A DNA stretch of 50,457 bases from Nitrospirota bacterium. GTDB lineage: Bacteria > Nitrospirota > Nitrospiria > Nitrospirales > Nitrospiraceae. Each line of letters starts with the position of its first letter. Position 1 is the stretch's first letter. A model generated the notes under the pieces. It saw only the letters and a list, made by a program, of their open reading frames with translations. It searched no databases and was not told the DNA's origin. Position numbers and translations under genes: made by a program. Shown piece by piece: positions 8,966-19,456 of the stretch. The DNA is taken from positions 1 through 50,457 of the forward strand of contig JACAFD010000026.1 of the NCBI GenBank assembly GCA_013388555.1, written 5' to 3'.

Positions 8966-10081
8966 CTAGAAGAAACTCAATCGACGGCGCTTGATATTCA
9001 AGAGAAGGCCGAGCGACGCCATCGTCATAATCGTCGCACTCCCCCCGTAACTCATGAGCGGCAGAGGGATTCCCACGATTGGGAACATGCCTACTGTCAT
9101 GCCAATATTGATCACAATGCAAAAACACAACATGCAAATGATTCCGACCGCCAACAACGCTCCGAGCTGATCTTTCGCGCGCGCCACAATTTCCAACGAC
9201 AGCCAGATCAATGCGACAAACAATATCAAGAGAACCAGCACTCCGAGAAATCCCCATTCCTCTGCAAATACCGAAAAAACAAAGTCAGTATGCCCTTCGG
9301 GCAAAAACTTCAATTGGCTTTGCGTCCCGCCGTAAAGCCCCTTCCCCATCAACTCTCCTGCCCCGATGGCAATCTTCGATTGGAGAGCATGGTATCCCTT
9401 GCCTCCTGGATCGTATACCGGATCCACAAATGTCATAATGCGCTGTCGCTGATAATCATGCAATGACCCCCACATCAGCTCCCAGGCGAAGGGAAACAGC
9501 ATCAGCGAAAACAGAAGGATGACACCAAGCGCCTTTGACCGCATGCCCACCATCAGTAACATCGCGGCATAGACCGCCATAAAGCTCAACCCGCTTCCGA
9601 GGTCCGGCTGCTTCAGGATCAGAAGCAGCCCTGGCAGCACCAACAACCCCGGAAGCACCACTCGTTGGAGCCACCCAACCCGCGGCGCCTCCGAATAGTA
9701 GTGCGCCAAGGTCAGAATAAGGACCAGCTTAGCGAATTCCGATGGCTGGAAGGCAAACGGTCCCATTGGAATCCATCGCTGCGCTCCTCGGCTGCTCCTG
9801 CCTTCGAACAGCACAACGGCTAGTAAGATCAGGATGATCGCATAGGCAGGATACGCTAACCGTGCGATTCGATGATAGTCCGAAAGCCACATGACGAGAA
9901 ACGCAACCGTACCGAGCCCAATCCACACGAGCTGTTTAGCATAAAACGGGAACGCGACTCCTTGGTCATGCGTCACGCTATAAATCGACAGGACGCCGAC
10001 CCCCAAGATGGAAAAGATCAGTCCGATAAAACGAAAATCGAAATTGTCGAAGCCACGGCTATTAATCACCCGATCGATCAT
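8966..10081 (-). CDS. rodA: Peptidoglycan glycosyltransferase RodA
   Basis: SEDS-family polytopic membrane protein that polymerises lipid II in the elongasome together with PBP2. About ten membrane segments are visible, with SEDS hallmarks: WIPMGPFAFQPSEFAKL, the LKQPDLGSGL loop and the C-terminal GIPLPLMSYGGSA motif. I prefer ATG 10081 (371 residues, MIDRVINSRG) because GGAGGAAGGG stands just upstream. A longer frame to 10126 would add 15 hydrophilic residues. The start overlaps the end of mrdA by about 20 bases, which suggests translational coupling with its PBP2 partner. Confidence 0.95.
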   Translation of the reverse strand: MIDRVINSRGFDNFDFRFIGLIFSILGVGVLSIYSVTHDQGVAFPFYAKQLVWIGLGTVAFLVMWLSDYHRIARLAYPAYAIILILLAVVLFEGRSSRGAQRWIPMGPFAFQPSEFAKLVLILTLAHYYSEAPRVGWLQRVVLPGLLVLPGLLLILKQPDLGSGLSFMAVYAAMLLMVGMRSKALGVILLFSLMLFPFAWELMWGSLHDYQRQRIMTFVDPVYDPGGKGYHALQSKIAIGAGELMGKGLYGGTQSQLKFLPEGHTDFVFSVFAEEWGFLGVLVLLILFVALIWLSLEIVARAKDQLGALLAVGIICMLCFCIVINIGMTVGMFPIVGIPLPLMSYGGSATIMTMASLGLLLNIKRRRLSFF

Positions 10082-11951
10082 CTCGTTCCCTTCCTCCGCC
10101 ATCCCCTTTCCGTACAACCGCGCCATCCGTCACACCGGAGGTAGCAGGAAGATCTAATTTCACATATGTCTCGATCAGCTCTTTGGCGAGGGGCGCTGAT
10201 GCCGACCCTCCGTGGCCCATATGTTCGCCCAGCACTGCAACGGCGATGGTGGGCGCCTCAACCGGAGCGAACGCAACAAACCAGGCATGATCGCGGAACT
10301 TCTTTGGAATATCCTTCTCTGAGCCTGTACGCAAGGCTGCCACCTGAGCCGTACCGGTCTTCCCGGCGATCGTCACCAAATCAGACTTCGCCCGTGTGGC
10401 CGTCCCCTCTTTGACCACTCCGGCCAGCGCCTCTTTAATCAGCGGTATGATTCCAGGCCTCAGCTGCACCGTGCGCTTGGGAGCCGCAACCCTTTGCTGT
10501 AGTTCTCCGGTCGCTCGGTCCAACACTGCCTGGACCAATCGAGGGCGGAACGTGACGCCATCGTTTGCAATGGTGCCGATCAAACTCGCCATCTGCAGCG
10601 GCGTCACATTCACATAACCCTGTCCGATTGATGCTGAAATCGTCTCCCCCGGCAGCCAGGCCTCGTTCTTGGCCTTCCGTTTCCAGGCATCGGAGGGCAC
10701 GATCCCTACCCGTTCAGACGGTAACTCAATCCCCGTCTCCTCTCCCAGCCCAAACTGATGCGCAAAGGAGGCCATCGTCTCGATCCCCATCCGCTGCCCG
10801 ACCGTGTAGAAATAAACGTCGCATGAGTGCACAAGCGCGTGCCTGAGATCCACTGAACCATGCCCACCGGCTTTCCAGTCATGATACAGGCGGCGACCGA
10901 ATTGATATCCTCCATTGCAGTAAATGGATGTCGACGGCGTCACGGTCTTAGTTTCCAACGCGGCAGCGGCCATCATCACTTTGAAGACCGAACCAGGCGG
11001 ATACTGCCCTTGCGAGGCTCGATTGTTCAAGGGGCGCCCCTCGTCTTGCACAATCTCCGCCCATTGTTTCGGTGTAAGTTCCCGCGAGAGAATATTCGAA
11101 TCGAAGCCGGGGCGGCTGGCCATGGCAAGCACGTCACCCGTCCTCGGATCGAGGGCGACAATCGCGCCCGACTCCTCCCCTAATAGACTTTCAGCCACTT
11201 TTTGCAGACGCACGTCGATCGTGAGGTACAAGTTGTCCCCGGCATGGGGCTGTTCGACAACCACTGTTTGTTTCTCATGGCCTACCGCATCAACTTCCAC
11301 GTTTTTCTGCCCGGCCTGACCACGCAAGAGCCGATCGAAAAACTTCTCCACGCCATATTGCCCAACAATGCTCCCCTGGTGCAGATCAGCAAATTCAGGT
11401 TTCTCCAACTGCTCAGGTGACACTTCTCCGACATAACCCAACAAATGGGAGGCCGTCACTCCGCCAGGATAATTCCGTTGCGATTCGACTTGTACCATGA
11501 CTCCGGGCAAGTCCAGACGGTGAGACTCGATTAACGTCGCTTCTCGAAGGGTTAAACGGCCTTTCACCTTGCGCGGCAATTGTTTACTGCCGCGAGCCGT
11601 GAGCTTGCCCCTGATGAGCGTAGGATCTAATCCCAAGAGACTGCTGAGCTTTTCTATGAGTAGGTCACGATCTTTGACATCCTCGAGCGAGACATAGAGT
11701 GTGAAGCTTGGGACGTTATTCGCCAACAATACCCCATTGCGATCATAGATGAGCCCTCGAGCCGGCTCGATGATGACAGAACGTGTCCGATTATTCTCGG
11801 AGAGATCTCGGTAGTACGGCCCCTCTCGAATCTGCAAGTGCCAAAGCCGCAGCCCTAATAATGCTACAACGAGCAACAAGCCGACACGAAGAATGACTAA
11901 CCGGCGTTGGAGCTCCCCAAGTTCAGAATCATGCAGACCAGCTGTTGCCAT
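10062..11951 (-). CDS. mrdA: Penicillin-binding protein 2
   Basis: Monofunctional transpeptidase that cross-links peptidoglycan during cell elongation. A short cytoplasmic tail and one membrane helix (about residues 18-40) anchor it. The PBP dimerisation domain follows (SVIIEPARGLIYDRNG), then the transpeptidase domain. All three active-site motifs are present: SVFK with the nucleophile near Ser321, SCD near 376 and KTGT near 531. The 629-residue length is normal. Immediately downstream rodA overlaps the 3' end and mreD lies 40 bases upstream, giving the classical mreBCD-mrdAB order. Confidence 0.96.
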   Translation of the reverse strand: MATAGLHDSELGELQRRLVILRVGLLLVVALLGLRLWHLQIREGPYYRDLSENNRTRSVIIEPARGLIYDRNGVLLANNVPSFTLYVSLEDVKDRDLLIEKLSSLLGLDPTLIRGKLTARGSKQLPRKVKGRLTLREATLIESHRLDLPGVMVQVESQRNYPGGVTASHLLGYVGEVSPEQLEKPEFADLHQGSIVGQYGVEKFFDRLLRGQAGQKNVEVDAVGHEKQTVVVEQPHAGDNLYLTIDVRLQKVAESLLGEESGAIVALDPRTGDVLAMASRPGFDSNILSRELTPKQWAEIVQDEGRPLNNRASQGQYPPGSVFKVMMAAAALETKTVTPSTSIYCNGGYQFGRRLYHDWKAGGHGSVDLRHALVHSCDVYFYTVGQRMGIETMASFAHQFGLGEETGIELPSERVGIVPSDAWKRKAKNEAWLPGETISASIGQGYVNVTPLQMASLIGTIANDGVTFRPRLVQAVLDRATGELQQRVAAPKRTVQLRPGIIPLIKEALAGVVKEGTATRAKSDLVTIAGKTGTAQVAALRTGSEKDIPKKFRDHAWFVAFAPVEAPTIAVAVLGEHMGHGGSASAPLAKELIETYVKLDLPATSGVTDGAVVRKGDGGGRERDDRSGD

Positions 11952-11991
11952 ACGTTACATTCAACGTTCCACCCCGCCCGTCACAGACCTG

Positions 11992-12483
11992 CTATTCGGT
12001 CCTCAGGCGGATGACATCAAATCGCCGAGAGAGTAGCCAATAGAGGCCCCCTCCCACTACTCCATCAAAACAGGCTTGTGGGAAGACGATCGACTCGATC
12101 ATCCACCACATCTGAGATCCGTCGAGATGCTGGAAATTCAAAGCCGCAAACACCCCGCTCGCCAAAGACACCAATAACAGCCCCAGACCTAGTGCGACAG
12201 AGGTCATCTGGGACACTTGCCGCCCCAGAAATCCTGCCAGAAGCCCAACGCCCCCGTTCGTGAGAAGACTTAACCAGAGCTCGCCGGCTGAGAACAGACT
12301 CAAGACCCATCCGATCGCGAGCCCCACAAGAAGGCCTTCCAGTTCACCGGCAAAAAGCCCGACAAGCGCGGCAGCCACAAGCCCCAAATCAGGCTTGACG
12401 TTCCACAGACTGAGATGTGGCAGCAACGTCGTCTGCAGGGGGACGAGCAGCAGCACAAGGGCCAGATAGATAGAAAATTTCAC
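11992..12483 (-). CDS. mreD: Rod shape-determining protein MreD
   Basis: Small hydrophobic protein of 163 residues with about five predicted membrane segments, the normal size for MreD. MreD is an inner-membrane part of the elongation complex with MreC and RodA/PBP2. Sequence identity in this family is weak, so the call rests on hydropathy, length and position. The start overlaps the mreC stop by 4 bases, which indicates translational coupling. Confidence 0.88.
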   Translation of the reverse strand: MKFSIYLALVLLLVPLQTTLLPHLSLWNVKPDLGLVAAALVGLFAGELEGLLVGLAIGWVLSLFSAGELWLSLLTNGGVGLLAGFLGRQVSQMTSVALGLGLLLVSLASGVFAALNFQHLDGSQMWWMIESIVFPQACFDGVVGGGLYWLLSRRFDVIRLRTE

Positions 12484-13361
12484 GGTGATGGCTTTCCAAG
12501 CAGATCCGCCCCCGCTCCAGCCTTTGTGGACTGTCCATACGACGTCTGAATCACCAACACTTCCTCCACACGACCGATATCAACCTCGGGCATGAGTTCG
12601 GCAGACTGGAAGAGGGCACCTTCCTGTTTGTCGATGCGCGTAATCGTGCCAATCACAAGCCCGCGAGGGAAATCTCCAACAAGTCCCGAGGTCACGACCC
12701 GATCGCCGTCTCGGACCGTCGACAATAACGGAATATACTTCATCTGGGCCAACCCTTGTTGCGTCCCTTCCACCACGCCTTCATCTCTCGTCCGCTGAAT
12801 GAGACCCGCAATAGCGTTGCTCGGATCGGTCACCAAGAGCACCACCGACGATGCCCCTGTCGTTTTCACGACGCGCCCGACAACACCAGCAGGCGTGACT
12901 ACTCCCATGTCCGGCTTAATTCCGTCACTCTCACCCTTATTGAGGATGATGGCCCGATATCGGTTCGTGGCGTCACGCCCGATGACCTGAGCGGCGACCA
13001 TCGTGGGGAGCGCCTGCTCCTTAAATTGCAGCAAGGCTGTCAATCGCTCTGTTGCGGCAACGGACTCGCGCAATTGGCTATGTTGCCCGCGCAACCATTC
13101 AATTTCTTTCCGCAGTTGCTGGTTCTCTTCCCGGACCCCTTGCAACGCCACGTACTGCTCCCAGCGATCAGCAATACCAGCATCAATCGAGGCGATGGCT
13201 TCGAGTGGAATACGCACGACGTATCCAACTGGCCCATCCAGATACTGCAGGAGTCCTTGGATTTGACTGGGAAGCAGAAAAAGAGCCACCAGCAGGAGAG
13301 CAAAGCAGGCAAGCGCCAGGCGTCTAGCACCGTAGGGAGAACGAGAATGAGCCATCCACAT
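12480..13361 (-). CDS. mreC: Rod shape-determining protein MreC
   Basis: Periplasmic scaffold of the elongasome, 293 residues. One N-terminal membrane helix (about 15-33) is followed by a coiled-coil stretch (about 65-110, rich in Glu, Gln and Leu). Then come the two beta-barrel subdomains with the family motifs VIGRDATNRYRAIILNKG, GVVTPAGVVGRVV and VVTSGLVGDFPRGLVIG. A second ATG two codons in (MAHSRS) could be the real start; no strong ribosome binding site decides between them. mreB lies 21 bases upstream. Confidence 0.95.
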   Translation of the reverse strand: MWMAHSRSPYGARRLALACFALLLVALFLLPSQIQGLLQYLDGPVGYVVRIPLEAIASIDAGIADRWEQYVALQGVREENQQLRKEIEWLRGQHSQLRESVAATERLTALLQFKEQALPTMVAAQVIGRDATNRYRAIILNKGESDGIKPDMGVVTPAGVVGRVVKTTGASSVVLLVTDPSNAIAGLIQRTRDEGVVEGTQQGLAQMKYIPLLSTVRDGDRVVTSGLVGDFPRGLVIGTITRIDKQEGALFQSAELMPEVDIGRVEEVLVIQTSYGQSTKAGAGADLLGKPSP

Positions 13362-13382
13362 AAGGGAATTAGGGATGGAACC

Positions 13383-14929
<1,547 letters not shown>

Positions 14930-15149
14930 GGGATCTCCTTACAATTAGTGCCAAAGTATAACAAATCGGATTACCTAGCACAAACAAAGACCATTCTTCT
15001 GCAAATCATTCATTGCGGGTGATAAATCTCTGTTTTACGAACAGACGACTCCGCTCGACTGTGAGATCGCAGCACGGAAGAACGGGCAACTCTTGCCTTT
15101 GCCAACATCCATGAGTAAAATCCCTCTACAAACTCTCGGAGAGGCAGTC

Positions 15150-15848
15150 ATGCTCAAATTGATGCGTGAGGCGTCGCATAGCTATCCGTGGCTCCTCAAG
15201 TCGATCATGGGAATCATCGCTCTGGCCTTCGTCATCACCATGGGGTGGTGGGGGTTCGGTGAGCAGCGCGGCACCGTCGTTGCCACAGTCGGAGATCTCA
15301 CCGTCTCCCACGAGGAATTCCGACGCGCCTATGAAAATACCTATCGCTTCTATAAGGATAAAGTCCCTGGAGAGTTCAAGGACGAAACGATCAAACAGTT
15401 AGTTGTGGATCAGCTCGTTGACAATCGGACCTGGCTCATCGCGGCAAAGAACATGGGTCTCACTGTCGATAACGATGATCTGCGTGAAGTCATCATGCAG
15501 ATACCGGATTTTCAAAAAAATGGCACGTTCGATCCAGAGATCTACAAACGGCTCTTGGCAGCTAACCATCTGACGCCCGCGACATTCGAGGCAATGGAAG
15601 CAAAAGAAGTGTTGAGCAACAAGGCCCGCATGATCATCCGCGACGCCGTGGCACTGACCCCTGCCGAGCTTGCCGAGGCGCAAGCCCTCACGCTTCGGCA
15701 AACTGAATCAGATCCCGCAAAAGCCGCCGCAGCGAAAGACCGTGCCGTGCAAGACGTCCTCTTTCAAAAGCAGCAACGTGCTCTGATCGCATACAGTGAA
15801 TCGCTTAAAACTACCATCCCCATCAAGATCAACCGCGAGTTGCTCTAG
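15150..15848 (+). CDS. SurA N-terminal domain protein (PpiD-like), no PPIase domain
   Basis: A 232-residue protein begins with a short cytoplasmic segment and one membrane helix (LKSIMGIIALAFVITMGWWGF). A SurA_N/PpiD-type chaperone domain follows, typified by VATVGDLTVSHEEFRRAYENTY and VVDQLVDNRTWLIAAKNMGL. It ends shortly after the ELAEAQAL segment, without the parvulin rotamase domain that PpiD and SurA carry. This suggests an inner-membrane-anchored periplasmic chaperone without isomerase activity. ATG 15150 is chosen because GGAGAGG ends 5 bases before it; an upstream in-frame ATG at 15093 lacks a site. It is transcribed alone, divergently from the RDD gene. Confidence 0.8.
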   Translation: MLKLMREASHSYPWLLKSIMGIIALAFVITMGWWGFGEQRGTVVATVGDLTVSHEEFRRAYENTYRFYKDKVPGEFKDETIKQLVVDQLVDNRTWLIAAKNMGLTVDNDDLREVIMQIPDFQKNGTFDPEIYKRLLAANHLTPATFEAMEAKEVLSNKARMIIRDAVALTPAELAEAQALTLRQTESDPAKAAAAKDRAVQDVLFQKQQRALIAYSESLKTTIPIKINRELL

Positions 15849-15940
15849 CGCCCCCTGTCAAAAGTCATCACGTCATAAAGTCACAAGCGATCTCCAATTA
15901 GGGCTGTCGTACGTGAAGACGTTACGACTTTCCGACTTTT

Positions 15941-16960
15941 TCAGAGAATCAACATCGCATCACCATAACTGTAGAAGCGATACCGCTCACGAACCGCCTC
16001 TGCGTAGGCCTGACGAAGACATTCAGTCCCTGCCAATGCGGAAACCAGCATCAGCAATGTCGTCCGTGGCAAGTGAAAATTCGTGAGGAGGGCATCGACC
16101 ACCTTAAACTGGAACCCCGGTGTCACGAACATCTCCGTCTCTCCCCGATAAGGCCGTATCTGGCCATCAACTTGAGCTGCGGTTTCGAGTGCACGCACGA
16201 CTGTGGTCCCGACAGCGATGATCCGTCTCCTCCCCGCTCGCACCTGCTCGATGGCACGAACAGCCTCCGATCCGATCTCGACCCACTCTGCTCCCATCTG
16301 ATGGTCCTCGATCTGATTGACCGTCACCGGCTTGAACGTCCCCGTACCAACATGGAGCGTGACGGTCGTGAGACCGACCCCTCGCTGTTCCAGCCGTGCC
16401 AATAGTTCCGGTGTGAAATGGAGTCCTGCAGTCGGTGCAGCAACAGCACCCTCATGCTGCGCGAACAGTGTTTGGTACCATTCTCGATCTTGGTCTGTCG
16501 GTGCACGTTTCAAGTAGGGAGGAAGCGGCATTCGACCATATCGTCTCAGCCATTCACTCAACGGAGTCGGGCTCTCAACCCGGACCGTCGTTCGTGATGC
16601 ACCACGCTCGACCACCACGGCAAGAGCCTCCGCACCCATTTCAATAATTTGTCCAGGATGAAACGTTCCCTTGATCAGCACTTCCCATATCCCATCACCA
16701 AGATCCTTCACAAAGAGGATCTCAACCTCCGCACCAGAAGGATGCTTCCTCCCGGCCACACGCGCAGCCAACACCTTCGTATCGTTGACCACGAGCAGAT
16801 CGCCCGGTTGAAGAAGCTCACCTAACTCGCCGACGTGTCGATGGGCGAACGAACAATCGGGGGGTCGAAGAACGAGCAACCTGGCTTGATCACGCGGGAG
16901 GCAGGGGTAAGCGGCAATCAGCGAAGGGTCGAATGGAAAATCGAAATCGGAGAGCTGCAT
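15941..16960 (-). CDS. queA: S-adenosylmethionine:tRNA ribosyltransferase-isomerase
   Basis: Makes epoxyqueuosine by moving the ribose of S-adenosylmethionine onto 7-aminomethyl-7-deazaguanine at tRNA position 34. The 339 residues carry the family motifs FPFDPSLIAAYP, LLVVNDTKVLAARV, APTAGLHFT and the C-terminal TNFHLPRTTLLMLVSALAG and YRFYSYGDAMLI. Length is normal. The ATG overlaps the TGA of the SpoIID-like gene (TGATG), so it is translationally coupled as the last gene of this run. Confidence 0.97.
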   Translation of the reverse strand: MQLSDFDFPFDPSLIAAYPCLPRDQARLLVLRPPDCSFAHRHVGELGELLQPGDLLVVNDTKVLAARVAGRKHPSGAEVEILFVKDLGDGIWEVLIKGTFHPGQIIEMGAEALAVVVERGASRTTVRVESPTPLSEWLRRYGRMPLPPYLKRAPTDQDREWYQTLFAQHEGAVAAPTAGLHFTPELLARLEQRGVGLTTVTLHVGTGTFKPVTVNQIEDHQMGAEWVEIGSEAVRAIEQVRAGRRRIIAVGTTVVRALETAAQVDGQIRPYRGETEMFVTPGFQFKVVDALLTNFHLPRTTLLMLVSALAGTECLRQAYAEAVRERYRFYSYGDAMLIL

Positions 16961-18183
16961 CAGGAGGACGGCGGCGGTCGAATCAGCGTCATATTTTGCA
17001 GTTCGGTACCAGGATAATAGTACTGAAGAATCGTAGAGAAAGAATAGCCTAACTCAGCCAGCTCCTTCGCCCCCCACTGGCACATGCCGACGGCGTGACC
17101 TGCGCCAAAGCCAGAAAGCACCATATCTCGACCTATAGATTCGACGGCAAACTGTGTGCTGGGAATGATGGTGTAACCAACCGCTTTCCGCAACTCTTCT
17201 CCGCGGAGAACCAACTCTCCGCCAGAGTGGAGTACACGCAGCGTCGCGACACGTCCCCCGCGGCTGAAGGACAAGGGCGTGATCGCAGCGATTGTCCCCA
17301 CGGAAAATCCCTGCTGTCGCAAACTCTCTTCAAGCGTATCGAGTTTAAAAGAGGACTTCCATTGATAATAGGGGGATGCAAGATCAAAGGGGCACTCAAC
17401 ACCTTTAAGATAAGGGTACTCTTTCGACCACACATTCATGGCATCTTCCGTCAAGCCGGCGGCTGTCGATGAGAAGGCTGCGTAGATCGGCGCATCCTGA
17501 TAGGTCACAACCAACCCACGGGTATCTTCGACTGCGCGCAGGATCCCCGCATCGATCCCCTGCTTTCCACGATAGACCTGATCTTGCACCGTCGCCGCCA
17601 CGTCATACTCCCGCGTAGCGCTCAACATTTGCTGGTAGAGCGCATAGGTCCGTGCGGCAACCGCCTGCGCCTTCAACATTTCCGGATGCCAGGTTGAACT
17701 CACCTCCGCGGGAACCACCCCCTTGACGTACTCTTCAAGATCCACCCGATTTATGACCAAAAATCCCTTGCCTTTTCGCACGAGATGGACAAGGCCGCTC
17801 ACCGAAATCTCCGTGCTGGAGTCGCCCGATGACATCGTCACCCCAGTAGGCTTACGAGCAAGGCGTGGGAAGGTCAGCGTGAGGCCTTGCTCTCCCCCAT
17901 GCAACGTCATTTGCTCCGTCTGTATGCGGATGCCCTTCAGTAAAAACCCCGTTCCATCGGCTGCGATCTGGACTGGACCTCGCAAAGCCTGATCACGACC
18001 TTTTGCATCCGTCGCCCACAAGAGGCCGTCGGTTCGAACATCAAGCCTCGGCACATCGGCCGATAACAAAACACGGATTGATTCAGCCGCCTCAGCCCCG
18101 CAAGACAGGCTGAGAAACCACACCCCCGCCACGACGGCTCGATACATGACATTCTTCAGTTGCTTCATCGGCGAAAGATCCAT
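16960..18183 (-). CDS. SpoIID/LytB domain protein
   Basis: A 407-residue exported protein: an N-terminal hydrophobic segment ending near LSCGAEAAES, a beta-rich middle, then the SpoIID core. That core reads VKGVVPAEVSSTWHPEMLKAQAVAARTYAL near residues 150-180 (shown in part) and continues to GFGAGHAVGMCQWGA and the closing YYPGTEL. SpoIID is a lytic transglycosylase acting on denuded glycan strands in sporulating Firmicutes. In non-sporulating Gram-negative bacteria the domain is thought to act in envelope remodelling. No other sporulation gene is seen here. It overlaps DUF2905 upstream by 19 bases and queA downstream by 1. Confidence 0.92.
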   Translation of the reverse strand: MDLSPMKQLKNVMYRAVVAGVWFLSLSCGAEAAESIRVLLSADVPRLDVRTDGLLWATDAKGRDQALRGPVQIAADGTGFLLKGIRIQTEQMTLHGGEQGLTLTFPRLARKPTGVTMSSGDSSTEISVSGLVHLVRKGKGFLVINRVDLEEYVKGVVPAEVSSTWHPEMLKAQAVAARTYALYQQMLSATREYDVAATVQDQVYRGKQGIDAGILRAVEDTRGLVVTYQDAPIYAAFSSTAAGLTEDAMNVWSKEYPYLKGVECPFDLASPYYQWKSSFKLDTLEESLRQQGFSVGTIAAITPLSFSRGGRVATLRVLHSGGELVLRGEELRKAVGYTIIPSTQFAVESIGRDMVLSGFGAGHAVGMCQWGAKELAELGYSFSTILQYYYPGTELQNMTLIRPPPSS

Positions 18184-18422
18184 GTTATGAGATAGAGTAC
18201 CAGACTCAGGATGACGCTGAGGAGCAGGCTCGTTACGATAGGAAAGGAGAAGCTGAAATTATCTCGCCGGATCGAGATGTCGCCGGGGAGCTTGCCGAAC
18301 CATCCCAGAAGACTCCCAACTCCTGGCACGCGGTCTGCCATCAGCATCAATAGGCCGGCGAGTACCACACAGACCCCGACTCCGATGAAGATTTTGCCCA
18401 GGATTCCCCACTCAGTCATCAT
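18165..18422 (-). CDS. DUF2905 family small membrane protein
   Basis: An 85-residue protein with two strongly hydrophobic segments flanking a conserved loop (LLGWFGKLPGDISIRRDN). The GKLPGDI motif and size are the signature of DUF2905. Its function is not known. The ATG overlaps the asd stop by 4 bases and its own 3' end overlaps the SpoIID-like gene, so it is coupled within the operon. Confidence 0.92.
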   Translation of the reverse strand: MMTEWGILGKIFIGVGVCVVLAGLLMLMADRVPGVGSLLGWFGKLPGDISIRRDNFSFSFPIVTSLLLSVILSLVLYLITWIFRR

Positions 18423-19441
18423 CCTTTGGCCAGATATTCTGCGATTTGCACCGCATTGAGCGCGGCACCTTTGCGAAGATTGTCTGATACCACCCAGAGG
18501 TTCAGCCCATTGGTAATCGATTCGTCTTCTCTGATTCGGCCGATGTAAACATCATCCTTCCCGGTCGCATCCAGCGGCATCGGATAGAGTTTCTTGCTTG
18601 GATCATCGTACACGATCACGCCAGGCATCGCTGCCAACGCCGCGCGGGCTTCATTCGGCTTGAGCGGCCGCTCTAATTCAACGTTGATCGCCTCAGAGTG
18701 GCAACGCAGCACCGGAACCCGTACCGTCGTCGCCGTCACACGCAGCGTTGGGGCTTCAAGGATCTTCCTTGTCTCCTTGGCGATTTTCACTTCCTCTGAA
18801 CAATCCCCATCATTGTTGAAGGAGCCGATGTGCGGCAAGAGATTGAAAGCAATCTGGTAAGGATATACCTCGGCCTTCGCATCGCGAAATGCCAGCAGAT
18901 CTTTCGTTTGGGTCATGAGTTCATCCATCGCTGCGGCACCGGTTCCAGACACGGACTGAAACGTCGTAACGACAACACGTTTTACCCCCACAGCATCCTG
19001 CAACGGCTTAAGCGCCATGACGAGCGGGGTTGTCGTACAGTTGGGAATCGACACGATGCCGCGAGGCATCGTTCTCAGCGCATGAGCATTCACCTCCGGC
19101 ACCACCAGTGGAACATCGGCCTCCATGCGAAAGACTCCGCTATCGTCAATCACCACGACGCCGGCCGCTCCAAGCCGACGGCCATACTCGCGGCTGATGT
19201 CGTCGGTCGCAGAAATAAATGCAATGTCGACACCGGCAAACGAGACTTCGGGCGTCAGCTCCTCTACTTTCCATTCCCTGTTTTGACACGTCAACACTTC
19301 GCCGGCCGAACGTTTCGAGGCGAATAGTCGAAGTAAGGTCAGGGGAAACTTCCGCTCTTCGAGAATCTCAAGGGTTTCTTTTCCGACCGCCCCGGTCGCA
19401 CCGACGATCGCAACGACATATCCTGGTTTCTTGTTAAACAT
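18419..19441 (-). CDS. asd: Aspartate-semialdehyde dehydrogenase
   Basis: NADPH-dependent reductive dephosphorylation of aspartyl phosphate, the branch point to lysine/diaminopimelate, threonine and methionine. An N-terminal Rossmann motif VAIVGATGAVGKETLEIL is followed by the catalytic Cys in SIPNCTTTPLVMAL (about residue 130). The substrate-binding region VPVLRCHSEAINVE follows. The length of 340 residues is normal. It sits 15 bases after the NHL gene and overlaps DUF2905 by 4 bases, at the end of the branched-chain amino acid cluster. Confidence 0.97.
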   Translation of the reverse strand: MFNKKPGYVVAIVGATGAVGKETLEILEERKFPLTLLRLFASKRSAGEVLTCQNREWKVEELTPEVSFAGVDIAFISATDDISREYGRRLGAAGVVVIDDSGVFRMEADVPLVVPEVNAHALRTMPRGIVSIPNCTTTPLVMALKPLQDAVGVKRVVVTTFQSVSGTGAAAMDELMTQTKDLLAFRDAKAEVYPYQIAFNLLPHIGSFNNDGDCSEEVKIAKETRKILEAPTLRVTATTVRVPVLRCHSEAINVELERPLKPNEARAALAAMPGVIVYDDPSKKLYPMPLDATGKDDVYIGRIREDESITNGLNLWVVSDNLRKGAALNAVQIAEYLAKG

Positions 19442-19456
19442 GAGCTTCGATCCTAC

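Noticed and set aside
16960-18183. Evidence of sporulation from the SpoIID domain
   Set aside because: SpoIID/LytB proteins occur in many non-sporulating Gram-negative bacteria, and no other sporulation gene is in the window.
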